A stretch of 64,000 nt of DNA. Origin: CAVXDY01 sp963721335 (GTDB lineage: Bacteria > Actinomycetota > Thermoleophilia > Miltoncostaeales > Miltoncostaeaceae). This document shows positions 26,450 to 34,893 of this stretch, one piece after another. The translations under genes and the position numbers were made by a program. Where the stretch lies: positions 1,178,001-1,242,000 of the forward strand of contig CAVRIV010000008.1 of the NCBI GenBank assembly GCA_963721335.1. Direction: 5' to 3'. The notes beneath the pieces were generated by a model. The model saw nothing but the letters and a program-made list of their open reading frames with translations, was not told the DNA's origin and made no database searches. Numbering within the stretch: the first letter of the stretch is position 1; every line of letters starts with the position of its first letter.

Positions 26450-26887
26450 TCAGCCCTCCATGACTCCGAGGCGCTCCACGTTGCGGCGGTCGAAGTCCTC
26501 CTCCCCGTCCGGCTCGGAGAGGAACGCGCGCAGGATCTCGCGGCCCATGGGCGGGCTCGTGAGCCGCAGGGACAGGGCGAGGACGTTGGCGTGGTTGTAC
26601 TTGCGGGCCATCCGCGCCGTCTCGGCGTCGATGCACAGCGCGGCGCGCGCGCCCGGGACCTTGTTGGCGGCGATCGACGCTCCGGTGCCCGACCAGCAGC
26701 ACACCACCGCACGCTCGCAGGCGCCCTCGGCCACGCGGCGGGCGGCGGCCGCGCTCGCCTCCACCCACTCCTCGGCGCCGCCCGCCAGCGGGCCGTGCAG
26801 CTCCACCTCGTGGCCCTCCTCGCGCAGGACCTCCACGAGCGCGTGGGTGAGCTCCGTGACCTCGTCCGATCCCATCGCGATGCGCAT
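26450..26887 (-). CDS. RpiB/LacAB-family sugar-phosphate isomerase
   Basis: A 145-residue protein of RpiB length. CWSGTGASIAANK (about residues 64-76) includes the catalytic Cys-region loop of RpiB (C-x-G-T-G), and YNHANVLALSLRL is the substrate-phosphate region. It interconverts ribulose-5-phosphate and ribose-5-phosphate or a related sugar phosphate pair. The first strand MRIAMGSDE matches the family. GGAGGGG lies two bases before the ATG. It is divergent from the metallo-hydrolase gene. Confidence 0.87.
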   Translation of the reverse strand: MRIAMGSDEVTELTHALVEVLREEGHEVELHGPLAGGAEEWVEASAAAARRVAEGACERAVVCCWSGTGASIAANKVPGARAALCIDAETARMARKYNHANVLALSLRLTSPPMGREILRAFLSEPDGEEDFDRRNVERLGVMEG

Positions 26888-26918
26888 CGCCCCTCCGGCC
26901 CGCTCGGGCCCTCTCGGC

Positions 26919-26924
26919 TAGTGT
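26919..26924 (+). promoter_or_regulatory. -10 element, leaderless start (glyoxalase II-like gene)
   Basis: TAGTGT followed by exactly six bases and then the ATG at 26931; no Shine-Dalgarno or -35 is evident. Confidence 0.5.
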
Positions 26925-26930
26925 CGCACC

Positions 26931-27567
26931 ATGATCCTCAAGGGGGGCACCTTCGGGCCCGTGGCCACGAACACGTACGTCGTGGCCGATGCCCAGGGCG
27001 GCTCGGCGTGGATCGTGGACCCGGCCATGGGCAGCCGGGCCTGGGTGCTCGAGACCCTGCGGCGCCTGGAGGTCACCCCGGTGGCGGTGCTCGACACCCA
27101 CGGCCACTGGGATCACGTGGTGGAGAACCACCTCTGGGCCGCCGACGGCCTGCCGGTCTGGGCCAGCGCGGGCGACGCCGACTGGCTGGAGGCCCCGGCG
27201 CCGTTCAACCCCGCCCTCTTCGGCAACCCGCCGCCCACCCCCGGCGTGACCCCGGAGCGGCTGATCGGCGACGGCGACGTCCTGGAGCTGGGCGACCTGC
27301 GCTTCGCGCTCATCGCCACGCCCGGGCACTCGCCGGGATGCGTGGTTGCGCATCGAGCAGACCGCGGGCGAGGCGATCGTGGGCGATCTCATCTTCGCCC
27401 AGGGCATCGGGCGCACGGACTTCCCGCGCACCGATCACGCGGCCATGATGCGCAGCCTGGAGCGGCTCTTCGCCGAGGTGCCCCGCGAGACGCTCATCCA
27501 CCCCGGCCACGGCCCCTGGGGTGTCACGCTCGGGGAGGCGGAGCCCTACGCGAGGATGTTCATGTGA
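26931..27567 (+). CDS. Glyoxalase II-like metallo-beta-lactamase-fold hydrolase, frameshifted
   Basis: About 211 residues. The THGHWDHV motif (about residues 58-65) is the HxHxDH metal site, with PGHSPGC (about 127-133) and HPGHGPWG near the C terminus supplying later ligands. The family hydrolyses S-lactoylglutathione or other thioesters; the substrate is unknown. One extra base near 27345 separates the two fragments. The start is leaderless and the stop overlaps the next start (GTGA), so it is coupled to the mrp gene. Confidence 0.83.
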
Positions 27568-28681
27568 CCGCGCTGAGCCACGATGCCGCGATGACGGCCC
27601 TGCGCGAGGTGCAGGACCCGGAGCTCCACCGCGAGCATCGTCGACCTCGGGATGGTGGGCGACGTCGACCGTGGAGGGAGGTCACGTGCGCGTGGCCATC
27701 CGGCTCACGGTCGCGGGCTGCCCCCTGAAGGCCGAGATCCAGCGCCGCGTGACCCAGGCCCTGCGCCGGTCTCGAGGGCGTCGACGGCGGTGCAGGTGAC
27801 GATGGACGCCATGACCGACGAGGAGCGGCGCGCCATGCGCGCGGGGCTCGGCGGGGCGGGCGCCGGGCGGCCGTCGCCGTTCCAGGAGGGCAGCGCGACG
27901 ACGGTGATCGGCATCGCCTCGGGCAAGGGCGGCGTGGGCAAGTCGAGCATCACGGCCAACCTCGCGCGTCGCCCTGGCGCGCCGCGGCGCGACCGTCGGG
28001 CTGCTCGACGCCGACGTCTACGGCTACTCCATCCCGCGGATGATGGGCGTCACGCGCCGCGCCGTGACCGTCGAGGACCTGATGATGCCGGTGGAGTCGC
28101 ACGGCGTCCGGCTGATGTCGATCGGCTTCCTCACCGAGGAGGACAGCCCGGTCATCTGGCGCGGCCCGATGCTGCACAAGGCGCTCACGAGCTTCGTCAC
28201 CGAGGTGTGGTGGGACGAGCCGGACTACCTGCTGGTGGACCTGCCGCCCGGGCACCGGGCGACGTGGCGATCTCGATCGCCCAGCTCCTGCCCACGGCCT
28301 CGCTGGTGATCGTGACCACGCCGCAGCTCGCCGCGCAGCGCGTGGCGCGGCGCGCGGCGGCCATGGCGGCGCGCGTGAACCTGCCGGTGGCGGGCGTGAT
28401 CGAGAACATGAGCTGGTTCGTCGCGCCCGACACGGGCGCCCGCTACGAGGTCTTCTCGGGCGGCGGCGGCAGCGCGCTGGCGCACGAGCTCGGCGTGCCC
28501 CTGCTCGGCCAGATCCCGCTGGAGGCCAGCGTCGCGCAGGCGGGCGACGGCGGGCTGCCGGTGGTGGCGGCGCGGCCCGACTGCGCCGCGGCGCGTGGCC
28601 CTGCTCGCGGCGGCCGACGCGGTGGTGGCCGCCGTCCCACGGCCGGTGACGGCGTCGTCAGGCGCCGGGAGCCGCTGGTAG
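27564..28681 (+). CDS. mrp: Mrp/NBP35-type Fe-S carrier ATPase with N-terminal DUF59, frameshifted
   Basis: About 370 residues. An N-terminal DUF59/MIP18 domain (LREVQDPELHRSIVDLGMV in joined frame) is followed by the P-loop ATPase: deviant Walker A ASGKGGVGKSS (about residues 110-120), LLDADVYGYS, and DYLLVDLPPGTGDVAIS (joined). ENMSWF follows, but the CxxC common in Mrp is not evident in the joined sequence. It loads or transfers Fe-S clusters. Breaks at about 27633, 27669, 27769, 27788, 27967, 28254 and 28592 are mostly +1. The GTG overlaps the previous stop by four bases. Confidence 0.85.
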
Positions 28682-28751
28682 AGTCCCGCCTGCGAGGCGC
28701 CTGCCGTGCGGGCCGGCGCCGCTGCCCACGACGACGCTCGAGGATCGCTGA

Positions 28752-29066
28752 ATGGCCTACATCATCACGGAGCCGTGCATCGGCACGAAGGACACTTCGT
28801 GCGCCGACGTCTGCCCGGTGGACTGCATCCACCCCGCTCCGGGCGAGGAGCACCACGACGAGGCGACGATGCTCTACATCGACCCCGCCGAGTGCATCGA
28901 CTGCGACGCCTGCGTCGAGGCGTGCCCGGTGGACGCGACGATGGCCGAGGACGACGTCCCGGACTCGCGGGAGATCTTCAAGGAGATCAACCGCGTGTAC
29001 TTCGAGGACGGGCACGCCGCCGGCGAGAAGATGCTCGCCGACTACCTCGCGAGCAAGGCCCCGTAG
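28752..29066 (+). CDS. fdxA: Seven-iron ferredoxin (3Fe-4S / 4Fe-4S)
   Basis: A 104-residue ferredoxin of FdxA type. Cys9, Cys17 and Cys21 (CIGTKDTSCADVCPVDC) fit the [3Fe-4S] site, and CIDCDACVEACPVDA (about 49-63) supplies a [4Fe-4S] site. The C-terminal extension with YFEDG matches actinobacterial FdxA. It carries low-potential electrons in the cytoplasm. A GAGGA element precedes the ATG. A TAGAGT hexamer overlapping the mrp stop (28679-28684) may be its -10. Intact. Confidence 0.94.
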   Translation: MAYIITEPCIGTKDTSCADVCPVDCIHPAPGEEHHDEATMLYIDPAECIDCDACVEACPVDATMAEDDVPDSREIFKEINRVYFEDGHAAGEKMLADYLASKAP

Positions 29067-29073
29067 CAGCGCC

Positions 29074-29490
29074 TCAGGCCTCCTCGGCCGGCGCGGGGCG
29101 GATGACCGGCGAGGCGTGGTGCAGCGCCAGACGCCACCCGGTGGCGTCCAGCAGGAAGAGGTTCGTGGCGGCCACCTCGGCGACGCTCGACTGACCCGCG
29201 CCGGCCGCCGAGGTGATGACCTCGGTGCAGGTGACCCACGCCACCGGATCGACGATCGTCACCTCCACGTCGGTGATCTCGAACTCGATGTAGCCGGTGT
29301 TTCCGAAGATCGCCTCCCATCCGGAGCGGATCTCCTCCCAGCCGCGCTGCCAGGGGCCTCCCGGATGCAGGCAGGCGATCCCGGGTCCGCCCGCCCAGAC
29401 GGCCTCCATCCGCCCCAGGTCGAGGGCCTCGAGCGCGTCGTAGAAGGCGCGGTTGGCCGCCAGCACCTGATCGCGGATGACGTCGGCCAT
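29074..29490 (-). CDS. NTF2-like (SnoaL/DUF4440) protein
   Basis: A 138-residue single-domain protein with the alpha+beta cone fold of NTF2-like proteins. It opens with helices (NRAFYDALEALDLGRMEAVW), and the late strands carry WVTCTEVIT and WRLALHHASPV. Members range from polyketide cyclases to non-catalytic ligand-binding proteins. Its ATG shares one base with the stop of the SirB1-like gene (TGATG), so it is the last gene of a coupled operon. The exact function is unknown. Confidence 0.82.
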   Translation of the reverse strand: MADVIRDQVLAANRAFYDALEALDLGRMEAVWAGGPGIACLHPGGPWQRGWEEIRSGWEAIFGNTGYIEFEITDVEVTIVDPVAWVTCTEVITSAAGAGQSSVAEVAATNLFLLDATGWRLALHHASPVIRPAPAEEA

Positions 29491-30273
29491 CAGTTCATGC
29501 GCCGCTGCAGGTCGCGGACCGCGGCCAGCTGCGCCTCGACCGCCGACCGGGCGTCGTCCGGGGGCCAGGCCGCCAGCAGCGCCTCGCCGGCGTCCTCCGC
29601 CTCGTCGTAGCGCCCGAGGCCCGCGAGGAGCGCCACGGTCTCCTGGGAGAGCTCCGCGTCGCCCGGGGTCACCAGCAGGCCCAGCTCCACCGTCCAGAGG
29701 GCGTCCTCCAGCCTCCGCCGCCGCAGGTAGGCGGCCCGCAGGTTGGCGAGCGTCCTCGTGAGGATCGCCGGCGCGGAGACGGGCGCCAGGAAGTCGGCGC
29801 GCAGCGCGAGACCGGTGGTCTCCCGCACGATGCGCGCGAGGTCCTCGGTGGAGAGCGGCGCGCCATCCGTCGAACGGGTCGAGGTGGACCGGCTCGGGGC
29901 CGGAGAGGTCGGCGACGACGAAGTGGCCCGGCATCCCGATCCCCGCCATCGGGTGCGCCCACCCGGCGGGCGACCGCCAGCGTGAGCGTCGCCAGCGCGA
30001 TCGGCAGGCCCCGGCGCCGGCGGAGCACCTGTCGAGGAACGAGTTGCGGGGGTCGTCGTAGTCGTCGCCGTCGCCCGGAAGCCACGGTCGCGCAGCGCCG
30101 GCACGACGCCCTCGGTCGCGGGCGGCGTCCGCCAGGGCGTCGACCTCGGCGAGGACGGCGGCGGCGTCCAGACGGGGCGACGCCTCGGCGGCGATCAGCA
30201 GGTTGGCCTCGGCGAGGTCCATGTCCCCGGCGGCGACCAGCTCCGCGAGGCGGGCGCGGGTGGCCGCGCTCAC
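29490..30273 (-). CDS. SirB1/transglutaminase-like protein with TPR tail, frameshifted
   Basis: About 260 residues on joining the frames. The order is a helical N terminus (ARLAELVAAGDMDLAEANLL), then DDPRNSFLDQVL, RRGLPIALATLTLAVARR, GIGMPGHFVVADL and VHLDPFDG, which are marks of the SirB1 family (transglutaminase-like fold), and a C-terminal TPR-like part. In many SirB1-like proteins the catalytic Cys is missing; I see none at the usual place. Breaks lie near 30095, 30030, 29985, 29960 and 29868. The GTG overlaps the previous stop by GTGA. Confidence 0.75.
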
Positions 30274-30545
30274 AGCAGCGCGGCCTCGGCGTCGATGGCC
30301 GCGGCGCGGACCAGGGCCTGCACCACCTTGCGGCACGCCATCTCCTCCCGCGACCCGCCGGCCGGATCGCAGATGCGGGCCAGGCGCGCGGCGGCGGCGA
30401 CCAACGGCCCGGGGCCCAGGCCCTGGGCGTGGCGGGCGGCCTGGGAGAGGAGGGCCGGCGCCACGGGGTCGCGGCGCACCAGAGCGATGTCGCACTGGGC
30501 GAGCGCCGCCGACAGGCGCACGGCCTCGGAGCGGGAGAGCGTCAC
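30270..30545 (-). CDS. 91-residue protein of unknown function
   Basis: A small, mostly helical protein with three cysteines (AQCDIA, ARICDPA, MACRKV). No family is recognised. Its start overlaps the amidohydrolase stop by four bases (GTGA) and its stop overlaps the SirB1-like start in the same way. This tight embedding supports it as a real gene whose product may act with the neighbouring proteins. Confidence 0.65.
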   Translation of the reverse strand: MTLSRSEAVRLSAALAQCDIALVRRDPVAPALLSQAARHAQGLGPGPLVAAAARLARICDPAGGSREEMACRKVVQALVRAAAIDAEAALL

Positions 30546-31411
30546 GCCGCCTCGCCGTCGAGGAGCCGCCTCAGGTTGCCCCCGAGCACGCCGCCGAGCT
30601 CCTCGTCGCGCCAGCCGGCGATCCCCGCGGCCCGCGCGACCAGCCGCAGCGCCGTGCCGTGCTCGCCGTAGGGCCGGTCGGAGCCGAAGACCAGGCGCCC
30701 GGGGGGCAGCGCCACGAGGTCGACCAGGGCCGCGAGCGAGGTGTCGAGCAGCAGGTCCGGGCGATCGGCCGCGAGACCCGCCAGGGCGCGGGCGTCGCCG
30801 CGCCCGCCGTGGGCCAGGATCAGCCGGGCGCCGGGGGCGGCGTCGAGCAGGGCCGCGATCGGCGCGGCCAGCGGCCGGGCGCCGTAGCCCGCGTGGATCG
30901 TGACCGGCCATCCGCGCGCGGTGGCCTCGCGCACGGCGGCGGCCACGTCGGGGTGCTCGGGGCGGAAGCGCTGGGCGACGGGATGGAGCTTCAGGCCCAT
31001 CGCGCCGCCCGCGCCCGCACGCTCCATCGCCCGGGCGGCCCCGGGCCGCATCGGATCGATCCGGCAGAAGGGCACGATCCGGCCGCCGGCCCGCCGCGCG
31101 GCCTCCAGCACCGCGGCGTTGGCCGTGCCGAAGTCGCCGGCGGCGCCGGAATCGTTGGCGGGAAAGCAGACCGCGCCGGCGATCCCCCACCGCTCCATGT
31201 CGGCCAGGAGGGCCTCGGCGTCCAGCCGGTGCCCGTCGGCGTCGCGGCCCAGGTGGACGTGGGCGTCGAGGATCCCCGCATCCGCGGCGGGAACCCCCGC
31301 GGCGAGCGCCCGCTCGAGGCCGGTCAGCTCCTCCAGGTCGGCCCCGGCGCGCTCCAGCACGGCGGCGTCCTCCCCCCACACCCTCACGCCCCGGCTCGAC
31401 CGGCTCCTCAC
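30542..31411 (-). CDS. Amidohydrolase-2 family metal-dependent hydrolase
   Basis: A 289-residue TIM-barrel hydrolase of the amidohydrolase-2 (ACMSD-like) group. Metal and active-site residues: DAHVHLG (HxH, about residues 44-50), LKLHP, IHAGYG (His), LILAHGG (His) and FGSDRPYG (Asp, C-terminal). These enzymes decarboxylate or hydrolyse ring or carboxylate substrates. The GTG overlaps the methyltransferase stop by four bases; a later in-frame GTG is possible. Intact frame. Confidence 0.85.
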   Translation of the reverse strand: MRSRSSRGVRVWGEDAAVLERAGADLEELTGLERALAAGVPAADAGILDAHVHLGRDADGHRLDAEALLADMERWGIAGAVCFPANDSGAAGDFGTANAAVLEAARRAGGRIVPFCRIDPMRPGAARAMERAGAGGAMGLKLHPVAQRFRPEHPDVAAAVREATARGWPVTIHAGYGARPLAAPIAALLDAAPGARLILAHGGRGDARALAGLAADRPDLLLDTSLAALVDLVALPPGRLVFGSDRPYGEHGTALRLVARAAGIAGWRDEELGGVLGGNLRRLLDGEAA

Positions 31412-32358
31412 GGGGCCACGCGCGCGCCGAGCAGCAGGTGGTGCCACCCCTTCTCCAGCGCGACCACGCGCTCCACCGGACAGCCCGCCGCCGCCATCCA
31501 GTCGCGGTAGGCGCCCTCGGGGTAGGCGTCCCCGCCCTCGGTGGAGACCAGCATCATCACGCCGAAGGCCGGGCCCTGCGGGCTGACGTCGCCGAGCACC
31601 TCCTGCACCGCCAGGGTGCCGCCGGGGGTCAGCGCCGCGCCCGCCCGCGCCACCAGGTCCCGGGCGGTCGCGGGATCGAAGAGGTGGACCACGTTGCCGA
31701 GGTAGACCGCGTCCCAGGCGGCGCCGGGGAGGGCGCGGGTGGCGTCGCCCGCGATCGTCGCGATCCCCGCTGCCCGCAGGCCGGCCCCCGTCACCTCGAG
31801 CGCGCCCGGCCGGTCGAGGACGGTCACGTCCCAGCCGGCCGCCGTGAAGGCGCGCGCGTAGGTCCCCGGGGCCCCGCCCACGTCGAGCAGCCGGGCGCCC
31901 GGCGCGGGAGCCCCGAGGGCCGCGACGCTGTCAGGGACGCGGGGCGCGGCGATCTGCCGCATGGCGCGCATGAACCGCTCGATGGTGACGCGGTCGCCCG
32001 CCGACACGTCGTCCACCGGCATCCCGGTGCGCAGGGTCTCCTCCAGCCCGAGGTGGCTGCGCATGGCGCGCGCCTCCAGGTGGAGCACGCCGGCCGGGTC
32101 GCCGCCGTCGCCCGGCGGCCGGAGCAGGGCGCGGCCGCGTTCCGTGGCGCGCAGCCCGCCCCCGGCCTCCTCGAGATATCCCGTGCCCACGAGCGCGGCG
32201 CTGACGATCCGCGCCGCGCGGCGGTCGAGCCCCGCCGCGTCGGCCGCCTCGTCCACCGGCCTCGCCTGCTCCAGGGCCCCGAGCAGCCCGGTCTCGAGCG
32301 CCGCCCGGGCGATGAGCACCTCGCGCCAGTCGACGCTCTGGTCAGGCCGCGGAGGCAC
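31408..32358 (-). CDS. SAM-dependent O-methyltransferase
   Basis: A 316-residue class I methyltransferase of the plant/polyketide O-methyltransferase type. An N-terminal winged-helix dimerisation domain (about residues 10-80) precedes the catalytic domain with SAM motif I LLDVGGAPGTYA (about 157-168), VLDRPGA and GDATR. The catalytic-base region near the C terminus is not a canonical His-Glu pair, so the reaction could be other than O-methylation. The GTG is six bases after a TAGCCT -10. It is the first gene of the coupled operon. Confidence 0.85.
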   Translation of the reverse strand: MPPRPDQSVDWREVLIARAALETGLLGALEQARPVDEAADAAGLDRRAARIVSAALVGTGYLEEAGGGLRATERGRALLRPPGDGGDPAGVLHLEARAMRSHLGLEETLRTGMPVDDVSAGDRVTIERFMRAMRQIAAPRVPDSVAALGAPAPGARLLDVGGAPGTYARAFTAAGWDVTVLDRPGALEVTGAGLRAAGIATIAGDATRALPGAAWDAVYLGNVVHLFDPATARDLVARAGAALTPGGTLAVQEVLGDVSPQGPAFGVMMLVSTEGGDAYPEGAYRDWMAAAGCPVERVVALEKGWHHLLLGARVAP

Positions 32359-32364
32359 GGCGGG

Positions 32365-32370
32365 AGGCTA
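32365..32370 (-). promoter_or_regulatory. -10 element, leaderless start (methyltransferase operon)
   Basis: TAGCCT on the minus strand, exactly six bases before the GTG at 32358. It lies back-to-back with the promoter of the divergent small membrane protein. Confidence 0.5.
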
Positions 32371-32381
32371 CCGTTCGCCGG

Positions 32382-32390
32382 TGCTACCCT
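32382..32390 (+). promoter_or_regulatory. Extended -10 element, leaderless start
   Basis: TG-C-TACCCT followed by six bases and then the GTG at 32397. The TG dinucleotide marks an extended -10, which can work without a -35; none is visible. Confidence 0.5.
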
Positions 32391-32396
32391 GCCGCC

Positions 32397-32672
32397 GTGG
32401 CACGGGGCCAGTCGAGCAAGAAGCGCACCGGAGGCCGCCGCGCGAACTACGCGCCGGCCGCCACCGAGGTGGGCAGCCGCAAGTACCTTCCCATCGGGTG
32501 GGCGAACTGGCTGGGCTTCGTCATGTTCGGCCTCATCACGATCGCGCTCCTGGCCGAGACGTTCGCCGCGATCGCCGACCAGCGGGGCGCCGACCCCATC
32601 GCCGCGGGGATCATGACGGTCGTCTTCGCCGTGATGACCTATCTCTTCGGAACGACCCGGGTGAAGGACTGA
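32397..32672 (+). CDS. Small two-helix membrane protein
   Basis: A 91-residue protein: a basic N-terminal tail of about 30 residues (KKRTGGRRANYAPA), then two membrane helices (about residues 37-60 and 68-86) and a short tail. The basic tail plus two helices recalls CrgA-like cell-division membrane proteins, but the sequence is not clearly CrgA. Function unknown. Start is leaderless. Confidence 0.65.
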   Translation: MARGQSSKKRTGGRRANYAPAATEVGSRKYLPIGWANWLGFVMFGLITIALLAETFAAIADQRGADPIAAGIMTVVFAVMTYLFGTTRVKD

Positions 32673-32700
32673 ACGAGCAGTCCCCGGGTCCGCGCGACGT

Positions 32701-33438
32701 TCAGGCCGAGGGCCGGCCCGCGGCCTCCACCGTCGCGACGCAGGCCTCGTGGCCCTCGGCGCGCGTCTCCGCCACTCGCAGCGTGGCACCGGGCGCGAAC
32801 GCGGCGAGCATGCCGCCCCAGATCGCCCGGTCGAGGCCGCAGATGCGCTCCGGGTCGTCGAACGCCAGCTCCTCGAAGGGGCAGGCGCACGCGCGCAGGC
32901 CGCCATCGCCCTCGGCGCGCGCCGCGAAGCCGTAGCGGGACAGCAGCCGCACCACCTCGGCGACGGCGTCGACCCCGCCGGGCCCCGGAGCGCCCCGCCC
33001 GGCGGCCACCTCGGCCAGCCCGACCTCGAAGCCGAAGTCGTGGCCGACGCGCTCGAGCACCTCCTGCGGCGTGCCGTGGCCGCCCGCCCGGGTGGCCCGC
33101 AGCAGCAGGGAGGCGAGCAGGTCGTAGTGCCGCTCGGGGAGGGCGACGAGCACCTCGGAATCGGCCAGGCGGTAGAGCTTGGGCGGCCGGCCGGCCCCCG
33201 GGCCCCCCCGCCCCTCGGCGCGCCGGAACTCGGCCTCCAGGAAGCCGAACTCCACCAGCTTGTCGAGGTGGAAGCCCGCCAGGCGCCGGTCGATGCCCAC
33301 GGCCGCGGCCACGTCGTCCTTGGACTGCTCGCGCCCCGCTGAGCGCACCGCGAAGAACACGCGCCGCCGGGTGGGGTCGCCCAGAGCCTCCGCGAGGCGA
33401 CCGATGTCGCGATCCGTGCGCTCCTCCGCGCCTGTCAC
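32701..33438 (-). CDS. sufR: SufR-like HTH regulator with C-terminal cysteines
   Basis: A 245-residue DNA-binding protein. The N-terminal winged helix (about residues 10-80) starts with LAEALGDPTRRRVFFAV and includes DDVAAAVGIDRRLAGFHLDKL. The C-terminal half carries a cysteine cluster: CACPFEELAFDDPERIC (about 204-220) and a further Cys near 234, the arrangement of SufR-type regulators that hold an Fe-S cluster. In actinobacteria and cyanobacteria SufR represses the suf operon. Here the suf genes start 3 kb away, with a perfect inverted repeat over their promoter. The assignment is good but not certain; related ArsR-like regulators share the fold. Confidence 0.78.
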   Translation of the reverse strand: MTGAEERTDRDIGRLAEALGDPTRRRVFFAVRSAGREQSKDDVAAAVGIDRRLAGFHLDKLVEFGFLEAEFRRAEGRGGPGAGRPPKLYRLADSEVLVALPERHYDLLASLLLRATRAGGHGTPQEVLERVGHDFGFEVGLAEVAAGRGAPGPGGVDAVAEVVRLLSRYGFAARAEGDGGLRACACPFEELAFDDPERICGLDRAIWGGMLAAFAPGATLRVAETRAEGHEACVATVEAAGRPSA

Positions 33439-33497
33439 CCTGCCCCCCGTCCGCCGCCGGCGCCCCGGAACCCGACAAGGATACACGCGTCCCGGTG

Positions 33498-33503
33498 TAC
33501 CGT
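33498..33503 (+). promoter_or_regulatory. -10 element, near-leaderless start (secreted paralogue 1)
   Basis: TACCGT seven bases before the ATG at 33511. On the opposite strand TATCCT (33483-33478) may serve the divergent sufR-like gene with a leader of about 35-40 nt. Confidence 0.4.
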
Positions 33504-33510
33504 CCCCAGG

Positions 33511-34893
33511 ATGCCATCCCGGTATCTGGTGGTCGCGGCGCTGGCCTGCCTCCTCGCAAGCGCGGGGCCCGCGCTCGCGGCGTGGACGCCCCCCGAGCGG
33601 GCGTCGGTGGACCCCGGCGAGGCCCATTCGCCCGACGTGGCGGTCAACGCCCGCGGCGCCGCGGTGGCGGCCTGGGTGCGCACGCTTCCGGGCGGCGTCC
33701 CCGAGATCGTGGCCACCGTGCGGCGGCGGGCCGCCGGCACCTGGGAGCCGGCGGCCGTGGTCTCGCCACCCGGGCGCGCCGCGGCCGACCCCACCGTGGC
33801 GATCTCCCGCTCCGGCGTCGCCGTGGTGGGCTGGCGCCAGGTGGTGCGCGACCGGGCGGTGGAGGTGCGCCGCCGGCTCCGTACCCAGGTCGTCTACGTG
33901 GCGTTCGCCCGCGAGCGCCGCGTGGCGGGGCCCTGGGGGCCGGTGGCCGCGCTGTCCAGCGACCGGCAGAAGGTGGGGCCGCCCGAGATCGCGGTCAACG
34001 GGCGCGGTGTCGCGGTCGCCACCTGGCACTGGGGCACGGGCACCGCCCCCGGCTCGCCCGGCTTCGTCGGCCGGGTCCAGCTGGCCGAGCGGCTCCCGGG
34101 TCAGGCGTGGACGCCGGCGCGATCGGTGTCGCGCTCGGCTGAGTGCCGCCGGGGAACCGGGCTTCCGGCGGTGACCGTCGGCACGGGCGGCCAGGCCGTG
34201 GTGAGCTGGGAGTGCCGCCTGGTGGGCGGGCGCACCACCGCGTTCGCGGTGGCCCGGGGAGACGTCCCCGGCCGGTGGAGCCGCGAGCGCCGGCTGCCCT
34301 TCGACACCCGGGGGCCGCAGACCTCCGCCCTGGCCGTGACCGGCGAGGGCGTGGTGGTGGGCATCAGCGGATCCCGGAGCGAGGGATCGGCGATGCGGCT
34401 GAACTGGTGGCGCGCGGCCGGACCCGCGCCGAGCCTCGACCTGGCGCTCCTGCCGGCGCCGCGCGCCTCCGGGGCGGCCTCCTTCACCGGCGTCCTCCCC
34501 GCGCTCGGGCTGGCCGGCGCGACCGGCGGCTCGGCGCTCGCCGTCTGGGCGTCGGAGGGGCGGCTGGTGAGCGCGGACCTGGACGGCGACACGGTCGGCG
34601 CGCGGCGCGGCCTCTCGCCGGCGTCGGCCCGCGTCCGCGCCATCCGGGTGGCGACGGGCGACGGCTCCCGTGCCGTGGCGCTCGCGCTGACGAGCACCCG
34701 GGAGGTGGTCGCGGCGGTCCGGGGTCCGGACGGCGCGTGGGGGCCCGCCGAGCCGATCTCCGGCGGGGGGGGCGTGGACGCCGTCCCGCCGCCGGCCGTC
34801 GGGGTGGCCTCCTCGGGCGACGCCGTCGTCTACTGGAGCCGCGTCGTGAGCGGTGTGCGGGTCGTCGAGAGGGCCGCCTTCGATGCCGGCTGA
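33511..34893 (+). CDS. Secreted repeat protein, paralogue 1
   Basis: A 460-residue exported protein: signal peptide (residues 1-23, cleavage near ALA-AW), then a run of about 50-residue beta-rich repeats. Each has an entry like W-PPERAS, an aspartate/valine-rich strand such as SPDVAVNARG, and a closing AVAAWVR or AVVGWRQ. This is the pattern of a beta-propeller or sialidase-like fold. No catalytic motif stands out. It shares blocks such as ATWHWGTGT with the next gene, so the two are duplicates. It overlaps the next gene by eleven bases. Confidence 0.75.
   Translation: MPSRYLVVAALACLLASAGPALAAWTPPERASVDPGEAHSPDVAVNARGAAVAAWVRTLPGGVPEIVATVRRRAAGTWEPAAVVSPPGRAAADPTVAISRSGVAVVGWRQVVRDRAVEVRRRLRTQVVYVAFARERRVAGPWGPVAALSSDRQKVGPPEIAVNGRGVAVATWHWGTGTAPGSPGFVGRVQLAERLPGQAWTPARSVSRSAECRRGTGLPAVTVGTGGQAVVSWECRLVGGRTTAFAVARGDVPGRWSRERRLPFDTRGPQTSALAVTGEGVVVGISGSRSEGSAMRLNWWRAAGPAPSLDLALLPAPRASGAASFTGVLPALGLAGATGGSALAVWASEGRLVSADLDGDTVGARRGLSPASARVRAIRVATGDGSRAVALALTSTREVVAAVRGPDGAWGPAEPISGGGGVDAVPPPAVGVASSGDAVVYWSRVVSGVRVVERAAFDAG

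Noticed and set aside
25542..27431. A 629-residue minus-strand frame over the lipoprotein and RpiB genes
   Set aside because: No domain signal; overlaps genes with clear families in other frames.
32397..32672. CrgA assignment for the small membrane protein
   Set aside because: It has two helices and a basic tail but lacks convincing CrgA sequence blocks and is not next to division genes.
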